Of a stretch of 5,170 nucleotides of DNA, positions 1 to 5,170 are shown in pieces. Each line of letters opens with the position of its first letter. The stretch's first letter is position 1. Location: NCBI GenBank assembly GCA_022361095.1, contig JAKSBO010000956.1, positions 1 to 5,170 on the forward strand, in the 5' to 3' direction. The stretch is from Desulfobacterales bacterium. Lineage in GTDB: Bacteria > Desulfobacterota > Desulfobacteria > Desulfobacterales > Desulfobacteraceae. Made by a program: the position numbers and the translations under genes. The notes below the pieces were generated by a model. The model worked only from the letters and a program-made list of their open reading frames with translations. It was not told the origin of the DNA and made no database searches.

Positions 1-960
1 AATGTCTTTGTCTTCAAAAAAGTTCTGACCGGCCCCTTCGGCCACAATGATTACCGCATGTTTTCTTAGGGCAAGGCGCCGCTCTATAGCGGCCAGAAGT
101 CCGTTTTCCCCATGCAGCAGGATCTCCTCTTCGGGAATCAGCACAAAGTTGGCATCGGGTTGGGCCAATGCGGCTGTGGCTGCCAAAAATCCGGAATGCC
201 TTCCCATGAGCTTGATCAAGCCGATACCGTTTGGGTAGGCCTCGGCTTCGTTATGCGCACCCTTAATTGCGAGGGTGGCCACATCCACGGCTGAATCAAA
301 GCCAAAGGAACGGGAAACCAGGAAAATATCATTATCAATGGTTTTAGGAATGCCAACCACGGAAATTTTTAACCCACGGTTTAAAATTTCATCACCAATG
401 GCCTTGGAGGCCATCAGGGTTCCGTCACCTCCCACCATGAAAAGCAGCCCCACCCCAATACGTTCCAGGCAGTCAACAATTTCTCCGATATCCTGTCCCC
501 CCCGGGAAGAGCCCAGTATGGACCCTCCGGTATTTTGAATGCCCGATACCCGTTGGGGGGTCAGTTCAATCAGGTCGTGCCCGAATTCCGGAATAAAGCC
601 CTGGAGTCCGTAGCGGGCACCATAAATAGTTTTGACACCATACACATGGTACAATTCAAGCACTAACGACCGGATAATGTCGTTCAGTCCGGGGCACAGT
701 CCACCGCAGTTGGCCACCGCGCATTTGAGTTTACTGGGGTCAAAGTAAATTTTTTCCCGGGGACCGGCCAGTTCAAAACTGGGTGTGTTGTCTTGGCTTT
801 CCTCAAAAATTCGGTCAACCCTGACATCAACGCTGATTTTGTATTCATCTTTAATGAACCGGATTTTACCGCCACAGGCCGACCCTTCAAAAGCCAAGGG
901 GGATGGAATCCGGGGGGGGCCTAAGACGGGAATGGCGGTGTTGATATCCAAATTTTTCAT
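1..960 (-). CDS. pfkA: 6-phosphofructokinase, plant/trypanosome-like PFK (C-terminal part beyond left edge)
   Basis: Phosphorylates fructose 6-phosphate to fructose 1,6-bisphosphate in the cytoplasm (glycolysis). The frame is open for 320 codons from the ATG at 960 to the window edge; family members are usually somewhat over 400 residues, so the 3' end is missing. Visible motifs are GGLCPGLN (residues 86-93, nucleotide loop), GSSRGG (150-155), GGDGT (177-181), PKTIDND (205-211, with D209 as the catalytic base by homology to E. coli D127), MGRHSG (252-257, sugar-phosphate binding), IPEE (275-278) and AEGAGQ (307-312). About 80 residues precede the core, unlike short E. coli PfkA but like plant and trypanosome enzymes. 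G180 matches the glycine typical of ATP users, while K206 matches the lysine typical of pyrophosphate-dependent enzymes; this mix is known in the long ATP-PFKs, so ATP is the likelier donor (inference). The start overlaps the kdsD stop. A C8 run lies at codons 14-17. Confidence 0.93.
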   Translation of the reverse strand, partial: MKNLDINTAIPVLGPPRIPSPLAFEGSACGGKIRFIKDEYKISVDVRVDRIFEESQDNTPSFELAGPREKIYFDPSKLKCAVANCGGLCPGLNDIIRSLVLELYHVYGVKTIYGARYGLQGFIPEFGHDLIELTPQRVSGIQNTGGSILGSSRGGQDIGEIVDCLERIGVGLLFMVGGDGTLMASKAIGDEILNRGLKISVVGIPKTIDNDIFLVSRSFGFDSAVDVATLAIKGAHNEAEAYPNGIGLIKLMGRHSGFLAATAALAQPDANFVLIPEEEILLHGENGLLAAIERRLALRKHAVIIVAEGAGQNFFEDKDI

Positions 961-1940
961 TGAGTCCCTCCATTAAATTTAAAGGTTCCCTTTCCCAGGA
1001 TATCATGGAGATGCAGCAGCCCTTTAAGGCAACCTTTCTCCCCAAGGATAGGTAAAACCGTAATTTCATATTTTTCCATTAAATTCAGGGCGTCATATAA
1101 ATAAGAGTCAGGGAATAGATGTCTTGGGGATCGGGTCATTAACTCATCTACAAGAAGGGTGTCGGCTGCACCGCCCCCGCTTGCAATCCAATGCCGGACA
1201 TCCCCGTCAGTAAGTATTCCCATCAGTTTGTCCGCCGGGTCAAGTACAAAAACCGCACCCAGGCGGTGGGTATCCATGCAGGCAAGGGCCTGGGACATGG
1301 TGGCTCCTGATTGCACGAAAGGAACGCCTGATTTTTCAAGCATCAGTTCGCTGACCTTGCCGGCCAAGCGCTGGCCCAGGGCACCCCCGGGATGGGAACG
1401 CATGAAATCAGTTTTTTTGAACTTTTTCTTTTTTATCAGGGCCACGGCAAGGGCGTCGCCCATGGCCAGTTGGGCTGTGGTTGAACAGGTCGGTGCCATA
1501 TTCAAGGGGCAGGCCTCTTGTTTTACACCGGTGTCGATGAGCATATCGCAGAATCTTGCCATGGTGGATTCGGGCTTTCCCGTAAAGCCTGCAATTCTGC
1601 AGCCCACTTCCCGGATCACGGGTAAAAGTTGGTTAAGCTCTCCTGTTTCACCTGAGTTTGAGATGGCAATGAATATATCATTTTGGCTGACCATGCCAAG
1701 GTCGCCGTGAACCGCTTCAACCGGATGAAGAAACATGGCGTTGGTGCCCGTGCTGCTTAAGGTGGCGGCAATTTTTCTTCCGATTAAGCCTGATTTTCCA
1801 ATTCCTGAAATGATGACCCTTCCTTTGGCATTGCAGATTGAATTGACTAAGGTTTTAAAATCAGTATTAAGTTTTTCAATAAGGTCCAGTAGGGCCTGGG
1901 CTTCCATTTTCAGAACTTGCACAGCGTCGTCTATGATCAT
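957..1940 (-). CDS. kdsD: Arabinose-5-phosphate isomerase (KdsD/KpsF/GutQ family)
   Basis: Interconverts D-ribulose 5-phosphate and D-arabinose 5-phosphate, the first committed step to Kdo for lipopolysaccharide; cytoplasmic. The 327 residues match the usual family length: an SIS domain (about 30-185) followed by two CBS domains (about 195-255 and 265-320). Motifs seen are GIGKSG (46-51), HPVEAVHGDLGM (72-83), SNSGETGEL (94-102), EACPL (142-146), TCSTTAQLAMGDALAVAL (151-168) and HPGGALG (183-189). K49, H78, E101, E142 and H183 align with E. coli KdsD K59, H88, E111, E152 and H193, so an active isomerase is expected. Between the SIS core and HPGG is an unusually lysine-rich stretch (KKKKFKK, 170-176). 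The start ATG has only a weak upstream GGA, but the N-terminus begins where the family begins. It leads a two-gene unit with pfk. KpsF/GutQ paralogues share this architecture, so use in capsule or sugar-alcohol metabolism cannot be excluded. Confidence 0.95.
   Translation of the reverse strand: MIIDDAVQVLKMEAQALLDLIEKLNTDFKTLVNSICNAKGRVIISGIGKSGLIGRKIAATLSSTGTNAMFLHPVEAVHGDLGMVSQNDIFIAISNSGETGELNQLLPVIREVGCRIAGFTGKPESTMARFCDMLIDTGVKQEACPLNMAPTCSTTAQLAMGDALAVALIKKKKFKKTDFMRSHPGGALGQRLAGKVSELMLEKSGVPFVQSGATMSQALACMDTHRLGAVFVLDPADKLMGILTDGDVRHWIASGGGAADTLLVDELMTRSPRHLFPDSYLYDALNLMEKYEITVLPILGEKGCLKGLLHLHDILGKGTFKFNGGTQ
966..971 (-). promoter_or_regulatory. Shine-Dalgarno of pfk inside the kdsD 3' end
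   Basis: Read on the minus strand this is GGAGGG, five bases before the pfk ATG. It lies within the last codons of kdsD (Gly-Gly-Thr-Gln-stop). The strong site fixes the pfk start at 960 and, with the ATGA stop/start overlap, points to translational coupling. Confidence 0.8.
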
Positions 1941-2002
1941 TGGTTTTTCCGGGTTGTTATATTACTAAAAATAGGCTGGATCTGGTTAAGGTTATGAGAT
2001 TT

Positions 2003-2013
2003 CCTGATTCAGG
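2003..2013. repeat. 11-bp palindrome at the predicted kdsD transcription start
   Basis: CCTGA-T-TCAGG is a perfect inverted repeat with one central base, lying just downstream of the candidate kdsD -10. The position suits a repressor site, but a repeat this short can occur by chance in an intergenic region of this size. Confidence 0.3.
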
Positions 2014-2014
2014 C

Positions 2015-2043
2015 ATTATACATCAGAATAGATCCGCCCACAA
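2015..2043 (-). promoter_or_regulatory. Sigma-70-like promoter for kdsD-pfk
   Basis: On the minus strand, TTGTGG (2043-2038) is followed after exactly 17 bases by a perfect TATAAT (2020-2015). Transcription would start near 2008, giving a leader of about 68 bases to the kdsD ATG. The -10 matches consensus at six of six and the -35 at three of six. An 11-bp palindrome (2003-2013) sits across the predicted start. Confidence 0.55.
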
Positions 2044-2068
2044 GAGATAGCGTTTAAATATGCCAATG

Positions 2069-2082
2069 AACAAATATTTGTT
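2069..2082. repeat. Perfect 14-bp palindrome, candidate operator in the divergent promoter region
   Basis: AACAAATATTTGTT reads identically on both strands. It lies 13 bases before the TTGACA at 2096 and about 25 bases upstream of the kdsD -35, so a bound dimer could affect both directions. It does not match the FNR, Rex or Fur consensus sequences as I know them. AT-rich sequence raises the chance expectation. Confidence 0.35.
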
Positions 2083-2095
2083 TAAAAATAATTAG

Positions 2096-2180
2096 TTGAC
2101 AATTAAAGGGTTATTATGATAGGTCGTTACGGTTTATTTACCCAGCTTTAGACAAAAAACGGTTTTTTAATTTAGATAAT
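2096..2180 (+). promoter_or_regulatory. Candidate promoter region for the cysteine-rich protein gene
   Basis: A perfect -35 hexamer TTGACA occurs at 2096-2101. The best -10-like hexamer after it, TATGAT (2115-2120), is only 13 bases away; at 16 bases there is a poor GATAGG. A second pair is TAGACA (2149-2154) with GATAAT (2175-2180) at a long 20-base spacing, which would leave a leader of about 37 bases. Between them lies an A6-CGG-T6 inverted repeat (2154-2168). A promoter is likely here, but which elements are used is unclear. Confidence 0.35.
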
Positions 2181-2223
2181 ACCTAATGACTAAATAATAT
2201 AACAATGAAACAGGAAGACGATT

Positions 2224-2496
2224 ATGATTTGTACAACTGTTAGAGACGGTCAGGATTGTGTGTTCATGACAGCCAAGGGCTGCAGCTTTAATGAAGGCAG
2301 CTGCTTTCCCATTATTGATGAATGCAAGGGATGCCAGAGAAGCGCTGAGTTTGCCACAGGTGTTTATTGTGCAGCTGCGCCTGATCCCTCTTTGAAGTGG
2401 AAGAACGGCAATTGCAATATGGCCACCCATGTTAAAACCGCCACCGAAACCAAGAAACAGAAACTTAACCCCATCAAGGCATCCAAACGAAGATAA
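2224..2496 (+). CDS. PxxKW family cysteine-rich small protein, function unknown
   Basis: A 90-residue protein with cysteines at 3, 12, 20, 27, 34, 37, 49 and 64. It includes a C-x2-C pair (34/37) and a PSLKW motif (55-59), followed by GNCNMATH (62-69) and a lysine/arginine-rich tail ending NPIKASKRR. I recognise this as the deltaproteobacterial family named for its PxxKW motif; no function is established that I know of. There is no signal peptide or membrane segment, so it is probably cytoplasmic. The cysteine pattern could bind zinc or an iron-sulfur cluster, and the basic tail could contact nucleic acid; both are inference. The ATG has a good AGGA site about eight bases upstream (2212-2215). 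It is transcribed away from kdsD and followed by a strong terminator, so it is probably a single-gene transcript. Confidence 0.87.
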   Translation: MICTTVRDGQDCVFMTAKGCSFNEGSCFPIIDECKGCQRSAEFATGVYCAAAPDPSLKWKNGNCNMATHVKTATETKKQKLNPIKASKRR

Positions 2497-2517
2497 CGCA
2501 ACCGATTCAATGCACGT

Positions 2518-2577
2518 AAAAACTCTGCAGTTTTCCTTGGACTTCCTTAGGTCTGGCTGCAGGGTTTTCTTTTTTTT
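2518..2577 (+). terminator. Intrinsic terminator after the cysteine-rich protein gene
   Basis: The left arm AAAACTCTGCAG (2519-2530) pairs with CTGCAGGGTTTT (2557-2568) over 12 bp with a single G-U pair, and a T8 run follows at 2570-2577. The loop is long (26 bases) and may hold a small inner helix. It separates the small gene from the aminotransferase, which then needs its own promoter or read-through. Confidence 0.8.
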
Positions 2578-2618
2578 GGTGCAAATTTTTAAGGCCATGG
2601 CCCTTATCTATTGAATTG

Positions 2619-2640
2619 GATAATACTATAATTTAACAGG
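2619..2640 (+). promoter_or_regulatory. Possible -10 elements and weak ribosome site before the aminotransferase
   Basis: This AT-rich stretch contains GATAAT (2619-2624) and a perfect TATAAT (2627-2632), followed by a weak AACAGG ribosome site (2635-2640) seven bases before the ATG at 2648. Neither -10 has a convincing -35 at 16-18 bases; TATAAT is preceded at 17 by TTATCT. Starting from TATAAT would leave a leader of only about nine bases and lose the ribosome site, so GATAAT is the more plausible element. Confidence 0.25.
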
Positions 2641-2647
2641 TTAAATC

Positions 2648-3961
2648 ATGAATCCCAATGCGCAGGAACTGAATAACATTATTGAACAGGCTGCTCCCCA
2701 TGTATATGAAATGCTCTCAGACATGGGAAAAAAATTGTTTTACCCAAAAGGTATTTTAACCCAGAGTGCTGAAGCAAAGGACAAGGCGGACAAGGTCAAT
2801 GCCACCATTGGTATCGCTAAGCAGGGCAGTTGCGTTTTCAGTCTCTCTTCCGTAACAAAATACATCACCCGGATTGAGCCGAATAATTACCTGCCTTATG
2901 CGTCCTCATTCGGGTTGCCCCAGCTGCGCAAAAAATGGCTAAAGGAAATGTATGTTAAAAACCCGTCACTTCAAGGAACCGCCCTAAGTCTGCCTGTTGT
3001 CACATCCGGTATTACCCATGGGGTTTCTATTTTTTCGGACATGTGGGTAAATGCCGGCGATGTTATTGTTATGCCGGATATGATATGGGGCAACTACAAT
3101 ATGATTTTTTGCGTCCGCAACAGTGCTCGGTTTGTTACATATAAATCCTATGACGACGCCATGACTCATTTTAATCTGGAAGATTTTGAGCGTGTGGTCA
3201 GGGAACAGGCGGAACAAAATGATAAAATCATTATCATGCTGAACTTCCCCCACAACCCAACCGGATATGCCCTGAGCAAAACAGAGGCGGCCCGTGTTGC
3301 CGAGATTCTTATTGATGTGGCCCAAAAGGGCACGAATGTTGTGGCCGCTTGTGATGATGCCTATTTTGGACTGTTTTTTGAGGAAGAGACAGAAAAACAG
3401 TCTTTGTTTGCAAGGCTTGCGGGTAAAACGAGCAGACTATTGGCTGTTAAGCTCGACGGCCCCACCAAGGAAGATTATGTGATGGGATTCAGAACCGGAT
3501 TTACCACTTACGGGATTGCCGCAGACAACAATCTTGAAGGGGTGTATGATGCCTTGGAAAAAAAGACGGCTGGATGCATCCGGGGCAATATTTCAAATTG
3601 TTCCCATTTAAGTCAGACTATTCTTGTCAAGTCCATGGAAGACAAAGAGTATGATGCCTGTAAGCAGGAGAAATTTAACCTGCTCAAATCCAGGGCCATG
3701 GCCATCAAAGAGGTGCTTAAAGATCCTAAATATACCCAAGGGTTTGATGCCTACCCGTTTAATTCTGGATATTTTTTGTGCATCCGTGTTAAAGGTGTGG
3801 ATGCAGAAGAGTTAAGGCTCCATCTGCTTGAAAACTATGGTACCGGCTTGATCTCCATTGGGGAAGATAATCTTCGGGTGGCTTTCTCATGTCTGGAAGA
3901 AACAAATGTGAAAACTTTATTTGACATTATTCTCTCAGGGATCAATGATCTAAGAAAATAA
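2648..3961 (+). CDS. Fold-type I PLP-dependent aminotransferase (class I/II), substrate unknown
   Basis: A 437-residue cytoplasmic enzyme expected to transfer an amino group from an amino acid to a 2-oxo acid using pyridoxal phosphate. Class I/II landmarks are NFPHNPTG (199-206; N203 contacts the cofactor), DDAYFG (236-241; D236 to the pyridine nitrogen, Y239 to the cofactor hydroxyl), K274 in DGPTKED as the Schiff-base lysine, R282 in GFRTGF (phosphate contact) and R410 in LRVAFS (substrate carboxylate, equivalent to aspartate aminotransferase R386). K274 is assigned because its eight-residue distance to R282 equals K258-R266 in aspartate aminotransferase; the usual SxSK context is absent. 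The N-terminal motif NNYLPYASSFGLPQLRK (79-95) is the family's substrate-loop region. The sequence recalls a distinct bacterial group annotated only as 'aminotransferase', so a specific substrate would be a guess. It lies between a terminator and a CLC gene, and context does not reveal its pathway. Confidence 0.92.
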   Translation: MNPNAQELNNIIEQAAPHVYEMLSDMGKKLFYPKGILTQSAEAKDKADKVNATIGIAKQGSCVFSLSSVTKYITRIEPNNYLPYASSFGLPQLRKKWLKEMYVKNPSLQGTALSLPVVTSGITHGVSIFSDMWVNAGDVIVMPDMIWGNYNMIFCVRNSARFVTYKSYDDAMTHFNLEDFERVVREQAEQNDKIIIMLNFPHNPTGYALSKTEAARVAEILIDVAQKGTNVVAACDDAYFGLFFEEETEKQSLFARLAGKTSRLLAVKLDGPTKEDYVMGFRTGFTTYGIAADNNLEGVYDALEKKTAGCIRGNISNCSHLSQTILVKSMEDKEYDACKQEKFNLLKSRAMAIKEVLKDPKYTQGFDAYPFNSGYFLCIRVKGVDAEELRLHLLENYGTGLISIGEDNLRVAFSCLEETNVKTLFDIILSGINDLRK

Positions 3962-4035
3962 AAAAATTTGTGGAACATGACAACGGGGCGGATTAAAGAT
4001 GTGGCGGTTTCATTGGCGTTAACCTGAGCCGGATA

Positions 4036-4064
4036 TTGAAATGGCATGATTTGTTGCATAGAAC
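4036..4064 (+). promoter_or_regulatory. Candidate promoter for the CLC gene
   Basis: TTGAAA (4036-4041, five of six) and TAGAAC (4059-4064, four of six) are spaced by 17 bases. A start near 4071 would give a leader of about 27 bases containing the AGGGGG ribosome site. The 136-bp gap after the aminotransferase has no convincing terminator, so co-transcription is equally possible. Confidence 0.35.
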
Positions 4065-4097
4065 GATTTTATCGGGACAAGCGACCCAGGGGCATAA

Positions 4098-5170
4098 ATG
4101 AACTCAAGCAGGAAAAGCAGTGTTGATCTCAAATATGCCGGCAAATGGGTGTTCTATTTTGTTCTGATTGGCATTATGTCCGGTCTTGGTGCGGTTCTGT
4201 TTCATTATTTGTGCGGCCTTGGCATGCACTATTTTTTAGACATGATGGCCGGCTTCAGGCCCCAGGGGCCTGCAGGCGAACATCTGTTGCTGCCCCATAC
4301 GGATACACCGTTCAACAGGTGGGTGTTATTACTATTACCGGCATTGGGCGGTCTTGCCTCCGGGTGGCTTGTTTATACCTTTGCCCCGGAGGCAGAGGGA
4401 CATGGTACGGATGCCGCAATCGACGCCTTTCATCAAAAGGGCGGTATTATCCGTTCCCGGATTCCGATTATCAAAACCATTGCCTCCACCATTACGCTGA
4501 CCACCGGCGGATCAGGGGGCAGGGAAGGTCCCATTGCCCAGATCGGGGGGGGATTCGGTTCTTTTCTGGCCACCCGGTTCAACCTGTCTGAGCGGGAGCG
4601 GTGCATCATGATGGCTGCAGGCATTGGCGCCGGGGTGGGCAGTATCTTCAGGGCCCCCCTGGCGGGCGCGCTCTTTGCCGCAGAAGTGCTCTACCGTGAT
4701 CCTGAATTTGAATCTTCGGTCATCATTCCGGCAGGCATCTCCTCTGTGGTGGCCTATTGTACCTTTTGCCTGTTTTTCGGATGGGGGTCGCTTTTTGAGT
4801 CCCCGGCATTCAAATTTGACAATCCATTGCAGTTAGGGCCCTATCTTGCCCTCTCCGTGGTGCTGGTTCTCACCGGGGTTTTATATATAAAAGTATTTTA
4901 CGGGACCACGCATCTGTTTCGGAAACTGAAAATCCCAAATCATATCAAACCCGCCGTTGGTGGCCTTGTGACAGGCGTCATCGGTTTTTTTATGCCTTAC
5001 ACCCTGGCTTTTGGGTATGGCATGGCCCAGGAGGCTATTTTTAACCAAATCGCCATCCCCGTGCTTTTGGGGCTTGCCCTGGGAAAGATTTTTACCACCT
5101 CCTTTTCCATTGGCTCCGGCGGGTCCGGCGGTGTATTTGGGCCTTCGGTGGTCATCGGCGGTGCCATGGG
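4098..5170 (+). CDS. CLC-family chloride channel/transporter (3' end beyond right edge)
   Basis: An integral inner-membrane protein that moves chloride or similar anions as a homodimer. The frame is open for 357 codons to the window edge; the CLC core is about 420-450 residues and some members add cytoplasmic CBS domains, which cannot be judged here. Hydrophobic helices are visible at about 17-40, 75-95, 205-230, 247-266, 286-300 and 320-335. Signature regions: EGHGTD (100-105) replaces the GSGIP loop of E. coli ClcA, placing histidine at the Ser107 site; GGREGP (140-145) carries the gating glutamate E143 (ClcA E148); FRAPLAGALFAAEV (184-197) keeps the E202 equivalent (E196) but has V197 where ClcA has proton glutamate E203; GSGGSGGVFGP (339-349) is the third filter segment with F347. 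The ATG has AGGGGG just upstream (4088-4093 region). A G8 run (4545-4552) lies in the coding sequence. Family membership is certain; channel versus exchanger is open. Confidence 0.95.
   Translation, partial: MNSSRKSSVDLKYAGKWVFYFVLIGIMSGLGAVLFHYLCGLGMHYFLDMMAGFRPQGPAGEHLLLPHTDTPFNRWVLLLLPALGGLASGWLVYTFAPEAEGHGTDAAIDAFHQKGGIIRSRIPIIKTIASTITLTTGGSGGREGPIAQIGGGFGSFLATRFNLSERERCIMMAAGIGAGVGSIFRAPLAGALFAAEVLYRDPEFESSVIIPAGISSVVAYCTFCLFFGWGSLFESPAFKFDNPLQLGPYLALSVVLVLTGVLYIKVFYGTTHLFRKLKIPNHIKPAVGGLVTGVIGFFMPYTLAFGYGMAQEAIFNQIAIPVLLGLALGKIFTTSFSIGSGGSGGVFGPSVVIGGAM

Noticed and set aside
1159..1710. Open frame of 183 codons on the plus strand within kdsD
   Set aside because: Antisense to the SIS and CBS core of kdsD; its translation is low-complexity with no family motif, so it is a shadow of the real gene.
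2154..2168. A6-CGG-T6 inverted repeat considered as a terminator
   Set aside because: The stem is all A-T apart from a possible C-G closing pair with almost no loop, and no gene ends next to it, so it is unlikely to terminate transcription.
2167..2598. Open frame of 143 codons on the minus strand opposite the cysteine-rich gene
   Set aside because: It covers the well-supported plus-strand gene and its terminator, shows no recognisable motif, and its start lies inside the terminator region.
3977..4027. Sixteen-residue open frame between the aminotransferase and the CLC gene
   Set aside because: Too short to support, with only a weak GTGGA upstream and no motif; it could be a leader peptide but nothing shows attenuation.
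3835..4059. Open frame of 74 codons on the minus strand across the aminotransferase end and the gap
   Set aside because: Mostly antisense to the conserved aminotransferase C-terminus and without recognisable features or a clear ribosome site.
4145..4591. Open frame of 148 codons overlapping the CLC gene in another frame
   Set aside because: The CLC frame from 4098 contains all signature motifs and is open to the window end; the alternative frame gives an arginine/cysteine-rich translation without motifs.

Overview
The window shows five protein genes in two divergent groups. It looks like the chromosome of a sulfate-reducing deltaproteobacterium (Desulfobacterota, most likely a Desulfobacter or Desulfobacula relative). 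This rests on three things: the moderate GC content, a PxxKW-type cysteine-rich small protein that I associate with that group, and the style of the aminotransferase and CLC proteins. The assignment is from memory of families, not from a search.

Left side, minus strand: kdsD (arabinose-5-phosphate isomerase, first step of Kdo synthesis for lipopolysaccharide) is followed by a phosphofructokinase gene that runs off the left edge. The kdsD stop and the pfk start share an ATGA overlap, and a strong Shine-Dalgarno sequence lies inside the end of kdsD, so the two are almost certainly one transcript with coupled translation. A good sigma-70-like promoter for this pair lies at 2015-2043.

Middle: the divergent intergenic region 1941-2223 carries promoters facing both ways, a perfect 14-bp palindrome and an 11-bp palindrome at the predicted kdsD transcription start. 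Reading right, a 90-residue protein with eight cysteines and a PSLKW motif is followed by a clear intrinsic terminator.

Right side, plus strand: a 437-residue fold-type I PLP aminotransferase of unknown substrate is followed, after a 136-bp gap with no obvious terminator, by a CLC-family chloride channel or transporter cut by the right edge. The CLC keeps the gating glutamate but has valine at the place of the internal 'proton glutamate', a pattern seen in CLC channels.

The sugar-phosphate pair plausibly shares control of hexose/pentose phosphate flux into envelope and storage metabolism. The three rightward genes have no evident shared pathway. I see no mobile element, CRISPR, tRNA or rRNA, and no clear novel multi-gene system. 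The points worth attention are the uncharacterised cysteine-rich protein, the residue patterns of the PFK and CLC, the odd lysine motif of the aminotransferase and the palindromes in the divergent promoter region.
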